Shown: in pieces, positions 14,966 through 17,536 of the stretch
Position numbering within the stretch: the stretch's first letter is position 1
Layout of the letters: every line of letters starts with the position of its first letter
DNA from: an uncultured Eubacteriales bacterium
GTDB taxonomy: Bacteria > Bacillota > Clostridia > Oscillospirales > QAMX01
Reading direction: 5' to 3'
Assembly: GCA_900551265.1 (NCBI GenBank)
Contig: URVL01000034.1
Location: 1 to 17,536 of the forward strand
Length of the DNA stretch: 17,536 nt
Made by a program: the position numbers and the translations under genes
Notes under the pieces: generated by a model
Told to the model about the DNA's origin: nothing
Seen by the model: the letters and a program-made list of their open reading frames with translations, nothing else
Databases searched by the model: none

Positions 14966-15636
14966 TATCGGACCTCCTTTTTTACGATGGTTCCGGGCGA
15001 TTTCCAAATATGGTCTTCCGGCACATAGCCCCGCACGCAGGACGTAGGGTAAATATTGCTGCGGCGGCCGATCACTGTGCCGGGATTTAAAACGCTGTTG
15101 CATCCTACCTCAACGTAATCGCCAAGCATCGCGCCAAATTTTTTCAGTCCGGTTTCAATCGCGCCAAAACTCCCTTTTACAGATACCAGCGTTTTGTCGC
15201 TTTTCACGTTGGAAGTAACCGAACCGGCACCCATGTGCGCACGGTAACCAAGAATAGAATCACCGACATAGTTAAAGTGCGGGACTTGGACACAATCAAA
15301 TAATATGACGTTCTTAAGTTCCGTAGAATTTCCAACAACAGCTTTTTCGCCGACAATGGCGTTGCCCCGAATAAAAGCGCAGTGACGTATCTCAGCCTCA
15401 GGCCCGATGATACAGGGACTTCCAATATAAGCGGAAGGAAACACCTTCGCTGAATTGGCGATCCAAACCCCCGGCTGCGGGCTGTGATAGGCATGAGGAT
15501 CGAGCGTGGGTCCGATTTTAAAAATAAATTCCCCAATATGGGCAAGTGCCTGCCATGGATACAGGAAGCCGGAGAGCAGCTCTCCCGCCGCCGAATGCTC
15601 TAAGGCAAACAGACTGACTGTTTCAAGACATTCCAT
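14965..15636 (-). CDS. Left-handed beta-helix acyltransferase-like protein (GlmU C-terminal-domain-like)
   Basis: A 223-residue hexapeptide-repeat protein, often labelled UDP-N-acetylglucosamine pyrophosphorylase-related in Clostridia, but it has no N-terminal nucleotidyltransferase domain. After a short helical N-terminus (1-45) come hexapeptide turns (about 58-200: VWIANSAKVFPSAYIGSPCI, IIGPEAEI, AIVGEKAVVG). The stretch PHFNYVGDSILG (119-130) aligns with the GlmU acetyltransferase active site H-L-T-Y-L-G-D, placing His120 and Tyr123 at the catalytic positions, and GAGSVTSN (136-143) matches GAGTITCN. It is probably an acetyl- or other acyltransferase acting on an amino sugar, which fits the overlap with glmM. 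ATG at 15636 has AGGAGG 5 nt upstream; an ATG at 15675 overlapping the upstream stop lacks a good ribosome binding site. Confidence 0.82.
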   Translation of the reverse strand: MECLETVSLFALEHSAAGELLSGFLYPWQALAHIGEFIFKIGPTLDPHAYHSPQPGVWIANSAKVFPSAYIGSPCIIGPEAEIRHCAFIRGNAIVGEKAVVGNSTELKNVILFDCVQVPHFNYVGDSILGYRAHMGAGSVTSNVKSDKTLVSVKGSFGAIETGLKKFGAMLGDYVEVGCNSVLNPGTVIGRRSNIYPTSCVRGYVPEDHIWKSPGTIVKKEVR

Positions 15637-15674
15637 AATGACCTCCTGCGGAGCGTTTCCCGCTGGCAAACGCA

Positions 15675-16232
15675 TTACTTGACGGTACCGTCCGGATTAA
15701 AAAGCGGAAGCTTTTCCAGATAGATAATATCGTTGCGGTTTACAGCATCACCCTCTGCAAGGACTGCCATACGTCCCGCAACAATGGCTTCTGCCTGCTC
15801 GACCAGTTTTTCAACTGCATAAACCGACTCACCCGTACTGATGACGTCATCGACAATCAACACGCGCTTTCCCTTTAAATATTCCGATTCGTCCTGCGCA
15901 AGATACAGGGTCTGCTCATGGTCTGTGGTGATGGAACGTACCTTTGTTGCCACAACATTCTTCATATAAAGTTTGGGATATTTACGCGCGACTACATAGT
16001 TGTATTTCCCGGACTGCCGTGCCATTTCATAGGCAAGCGGGATACCCTTGGCCTCTGCCGTTACAATGACGTCAAATTCCGGCGCACGCTGCAAAAGCTG
16101 CTCCGCCGTTTTCATCGTGATTTCCACATCACCAAACATGACAAATGCGCCGATATAAAGCTCATCGGTCACCCGGCAAAGCGGCAGTTCCCTCGAAAGC
16201 CCGGCAATGGTGATTGAATAGGTGTTGTTCAT
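15675..16232 (-). CDS. Type I phosphoribosyltransferase (purine-type family)
   Basis: A 185-residue protein with the type I phosphoribosyltransferase fold. The PRPP-binding loop VLIVDDVISTGES (124-136) is complete, with the two acidic residues and TGES. Upstream conserved segments include LYIGAFVMFGDVEIT (25-39), IVTAEAKGIPLAYEMARQSG (56-75) and VVARKYPKLYM (80-90). Proteins of this type in Clostridia are usually annotated as adenine or xanthine phosphoribosyltransferase, but the base specificity cannot be read here; PurR- or GfcR-like regulators share the fold. ATG at 16232 has AGGGG 9 nt upstream; the frame continues upstream to 16502 only through leader RNA. It heads the operon with the beta-helix gene (38 nt on) and glmM. 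Confidence 0.85.
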   Translation of the reverse strand: MNNTYSITIAGLSRELPLCRVTDELYIGAFVMFGDVEITMKTAEQLLQRAPEFDVIVTAEAKGIPLAYEMARQSGKYNYVVARKYPKLYMKNVVATKVRSITTDHEQTLYLAQDESEYLKGKRVLIVDDVISTGESVYAVEKLVEQAEAIVAGRMAVLAEGDAVNRNDIIYLEKLPLFNPDGTVK

Positions 16233-16442
16233 AAAAATCTTCCCCTTCATATAGGCCGGGGAACCCGGCGTAAAATAAAACAAAAATGGGACGGGAAGAC
16301 CGGTTGACTGCGACGAGAGGAGATGGACCGGTCGATGGGTATTTTGCCGCACACAAAAAAGCTCATCCTGTCCTGACTGCAGATGGCACACAAAGAGGAT
16401 GAGTATCGGATACGCCAAAAAACCTTTCTTCACAATTTTTAC
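16233..16442 (-). promoter_or_regulatory. Long structured 5' leader of the phosphoribosyltransferase operon
   Basis: About 210 nt lie between the predicted transcription start and the ATG. They contain a terminator hairpin (16355-16403), a 7-bp hairpin GACCGGT/ACCGGTC (16298-16304 with 16327-16333), a GCCGGG-UUC-CCCGGC hairpin (16255-16269), and UUCCCC (16258-16263), which can pair instead with GGGGAA (16240-16245) of the Shine-Dalgarno sequence. No known riboswitch class was recognised. Confidence 0.6.
16354..16403 (-). terminator. Leader terminator (attenuator) before the phosphoribosyltransferase gene
   Basis: On the minus strand CTCATCCT (16396-16403) pairs with AGGATGAG (16362-16369), a perfect 8-bp stem with a 26-nt loop, followed by CUUUUUU. 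It lies about 120 nt before the start codon and within the transcribed leader, so it should attenuate transcription. Confidence 0.75.
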
Positions 16443-16448
16443 GCTTTC

Positions 16449-16477
16449 AGTATAACACAACATGCCAAAAACCGCAA
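16449..16477 (-). promoter_or_regulatory. Sigma-A type promoter for the phosphoribosyltransferase operon
   Basis: TTGCGG (16472-16477) and TATACT (16449-16454) with a 17-bp spacer on the minus strand, 217 bp before the start codon. Confidence 0.7.
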
Positions 16478-16506
16478 GGCTTACCTGAAAAAGAAATGAC
16501 AATACG

Positions 16507-16527
16507 GTTACAAATCGTTACAGTGTA
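16507..16527 (+). repeat. GTTACA direct repeat with overlapping inverted repeat
   Basis: GTTACA occurs at 16507-16512 and 16517-16522, 10 bp apart (one helical turn), and the second copy is part of TTACA-G-TGTAA. It lies between two divergent promoters. The arrangement is typical of a response-regulator site; the factor is unknown. Confidence 0.45.
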
Positions 16528-16547
16528 AGAAAATGGTGAAAAAGCTC

Positions 16548-16576
16548 TTGTGAAAATATAAAAAATACAGTAAAAT
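16548..16576 (+). promoter_or_regulatory. Sigma-A type promoter for the membrane protein gene
   Basis: TTGTGA (16548-16553) and TAAAAT (16571-16576) are 17 bp apart on the plus strand. The predicted leader is about 80 nt. Confidence 0.55.
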
Positions 16577-16662
16577 TTAAATAGATTATGTTGACTGGTT
16601 TATATCACGCAACTGATTGCGGAGATGTATAGGAAACCCTGGTTCCGGAGGTGTTGACTGTG

Positions 16663-17214
16663 ATGAAAATCCTGAAGGGAAGTTTGGCAATAGCTGCCGT
16701 TTTGTTTTCCGGACTTCTTTTTGAGCTGTTTGGCGGAATCAGCTACGGCGCCCAGGGAACCAATGGTGTTCTGAATTTGATGAGCATGATTATGTCTACC
16801 ATTTATTTTCTCCTGCTTTTACTTTTCTCCGTCTGGTTGGGTTATAAAAAATGGACGCCCTGCTTTGTCGCTTTTGGATTGGTATTTGCCGTAGTTGGTG
16901 TGATGGGCGTAATGGGATATTTGGGATATGGGTTCCTGTTAGGCGGACTCTCGTCTGTCTATTTTCTGTGCATTACACCTTTTTCTGCCATCATTGAGAC
17001 GATTGCAAGGTCATGGCATATGTATTATGCCATAGACCGCATTATGTTGATTGTGCCGCTGGTGGTGTATTTTCTAGCGATGGTTTCTTATATTGCAGGA
17101 ACTGTTCTCCGCGCGCACAAACGTGCGCTGTATTATTCATTGATGCGTCTTGACAGCCGGTATGAATATCGTATACCGCTGGAAGACGCCATACAGGAAG
17201 AACATTCAGCATAA
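16663..17214 (+). CDS. Integral membrane protein of unknown function
   Basis: I do not recognise a family. The 183-residue product is strongly hydrophobic, with likely membrane helices at about 4-25, 42-61, 67-88, 92-112 and 127-148, then a charged cytoplasmic tail (150-183) ending EEHSA. Glycine-rich stretches (GVMGVMGYLGYGFLLGG, 79-95) suggest tight helix packing. ATG at 16663 was chosen; a GTG directly before it at 16660 has slightly better spacing to the GGAGG at 16647-16651, and a GTG at 16651 overlaps that sequence and is unlikely. It is monocistronic: own promoter, own terminator, divergent from the phosphoribosyltransferase operon and convergent with the mgtE-type gene. A transport or envelope role would be a guess. 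Confidence 0.8.
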   Translation: MKILKGSLAIAAVLFSGLLFELFGGISYGAQGTNGVLNLMSMIMSTIYFLLLLLFSVWLGYKKWTPCFVAFGLVFAVVGVMGVMGYLGYGFLLGGLSSVYFLCITPFSAIIETIARSWHMYYAIDRIMLIVPLVVYFLAMVSYIAGTVLRAHKRALYYSLMRLDSRYEYRIPLEDAIQEEHSA

Positions 17215-17228
17215 GTGTGAAAAGGTAT

Positions 17229-17264
17229 AAAAAAGACTGCAAACGTAAGTTTGCAGTCTTTTTT
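17229..17264. terminator. Intrinsic terminator shared by the membrane protein and mgtE-type genes
   Basis: A perfect 16-bp stem (AAAAAAGACTGCAAAC / GTTTGCAGTCTTTTTT, 4-nt loop GTAA) with T runs on both strands lies between two convergent genes and can stop both. Confidence 0.93.
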
Positions 17265-17286
17265 ACTCCGTAAAAGGAAAGGGACA

Positions 17287-17536
17287 TTAAAACAAGAGGA
17301 TTTTTGCAATACCAAAATAAATCAGCAGGGATATCGCATCTACAATGGTGGTAATAAAGGGACTTGCCATAACGGCAGGATCAAAGCCCAGTTTTTTTGC
17401 AACCATAGGCAATACGCAGCCAATCAGCTTGGCGACCAGTACAGTCAGCGCCATCGTAATGCACACAACCGCGGCCACAAAAAGCGTTACGTCAGCATTT
17501 CCCATCAGAAGCCGGTCTACCAGCAAAATTTTCAGG
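17287..17536 (-). CDS. mgtE: Magnesium transporter MgtE, C-terminal fragment (partial)
   Basis: Only the last 82 residues are in the window; the frame stays open to the right edge. The sequence holds two membrane helices (around ADVTLFVAAVVCITMALTVL and SPFITTIVDAISLLIYFGIA). The segment LPMVAKKLGFDPAVMASPF followed by TTIVDAISLLIYFGIA is the hallmark of the MgtE pore domain, with the conserved P-x-x-x-x-P-x-x-T-T-x-x-D pattern whose aspartate helps bind Mg2+. MgtE is a dimeric Mg2+ channel gated by cytoplasmic N and CBS domains, which would lie outside the window. Family call is firm, gene symbol likely. Confidence 0.9.
   Translation of the reverse strand, partial: LKILLVDRLLMGNADVTLFVAAVVCITMALTVLVAKLIGCVLPMVAKKLGFDPAVMASPFITTIVDAISLLIYFGIAKILLF

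Noticed and set aside
16233..16442. A guanine/adenine riboswitch in the phosphoribosyltransferase leader
   Set aside because: The conserved purine-riboswitch junction and loop sequences are not present; the leader is kept as an unassigned structured RNA.
15675..16502. Long form of the phosphoribosyltransferase with 90 extra N-terminal residues
   Set aside because: The extension runs through the promoter, leader terminator and hairpins, has no family match, and a good start with ribosome binding site is at 16232.

Overview
This looks like ordinary core chromosome from a spore-forming member of the Clostridia. Three things suggest this: a complete cotJABC spore-coat operon, oxygen-sensitive glycyl-radical fermentation genes (pflB-pflA) under a ZTP (pfl-motif) riboswitch, and a Firmicutes-style asp23/fakA pair. 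An Oscillospirales-like lineage is my guess; it cannot be proved from this window. No rRNA, tRNA, CRISPR array, transposase or prophage gene was found.

Layout. Nearly everything lies on the minus strand. 1-1475: rimP then nusA (nusA runs off the left edge), with a good promoter and a short leader hairpin. 1745-2857: cotJA-cotJB-cotJC, ending in a very strong terminator. 3050-6603: a promoter, ZTP riboswitch with terminator platform, pflB, pflA and a previously untracked 58-codon TTG-start gene, closed by a terminator. 6663-12923: a long codirectional run parA-parB-serS-mscL-SLOG protein-asp23/gls24-fakA-like (DhaL), with gaps of 17 to 72 nt and one terminator at the end. 13022-13593: a plus-strand Rrf2-type regulator, divergent from parA; the intergenic region carries an imperfect direct repeat. 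13619-16477: phosphoribosyltransferase, a stand-alone left-handed beta-helix transferase and glmM in one operon behind a ~210-nt structured leader. 16548-17264: a plus-strand four- to five-helix membrane protein of unknown function. 17287-17536: the C-terminus of an MgtE-type magnesium transporter, cut by the right edge.

How the genes fit together. The pfl operon makes formate and acetyl-CoA from pyruvate, and its ZTP switch ties formate supply to shortage of 10-formyl-tetrahydrofolate in purine synthesis. The beta-helix protein and glmM are translationally coupled and point to amino-sugar (UDP-GlcNAc) supply for the cell wall. parAB handles origin segregation.

The most interesting less-explained items are the phosphoribosyltransferase leader (a terminator plus competing hairpins over the ribosome binding site), the repeats between parA and the Rrf2 gene, the small gene after pflA, and the stand-alone GlmU-acetyltransferase-like protein. 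No wholly new multi-gene system is evident.
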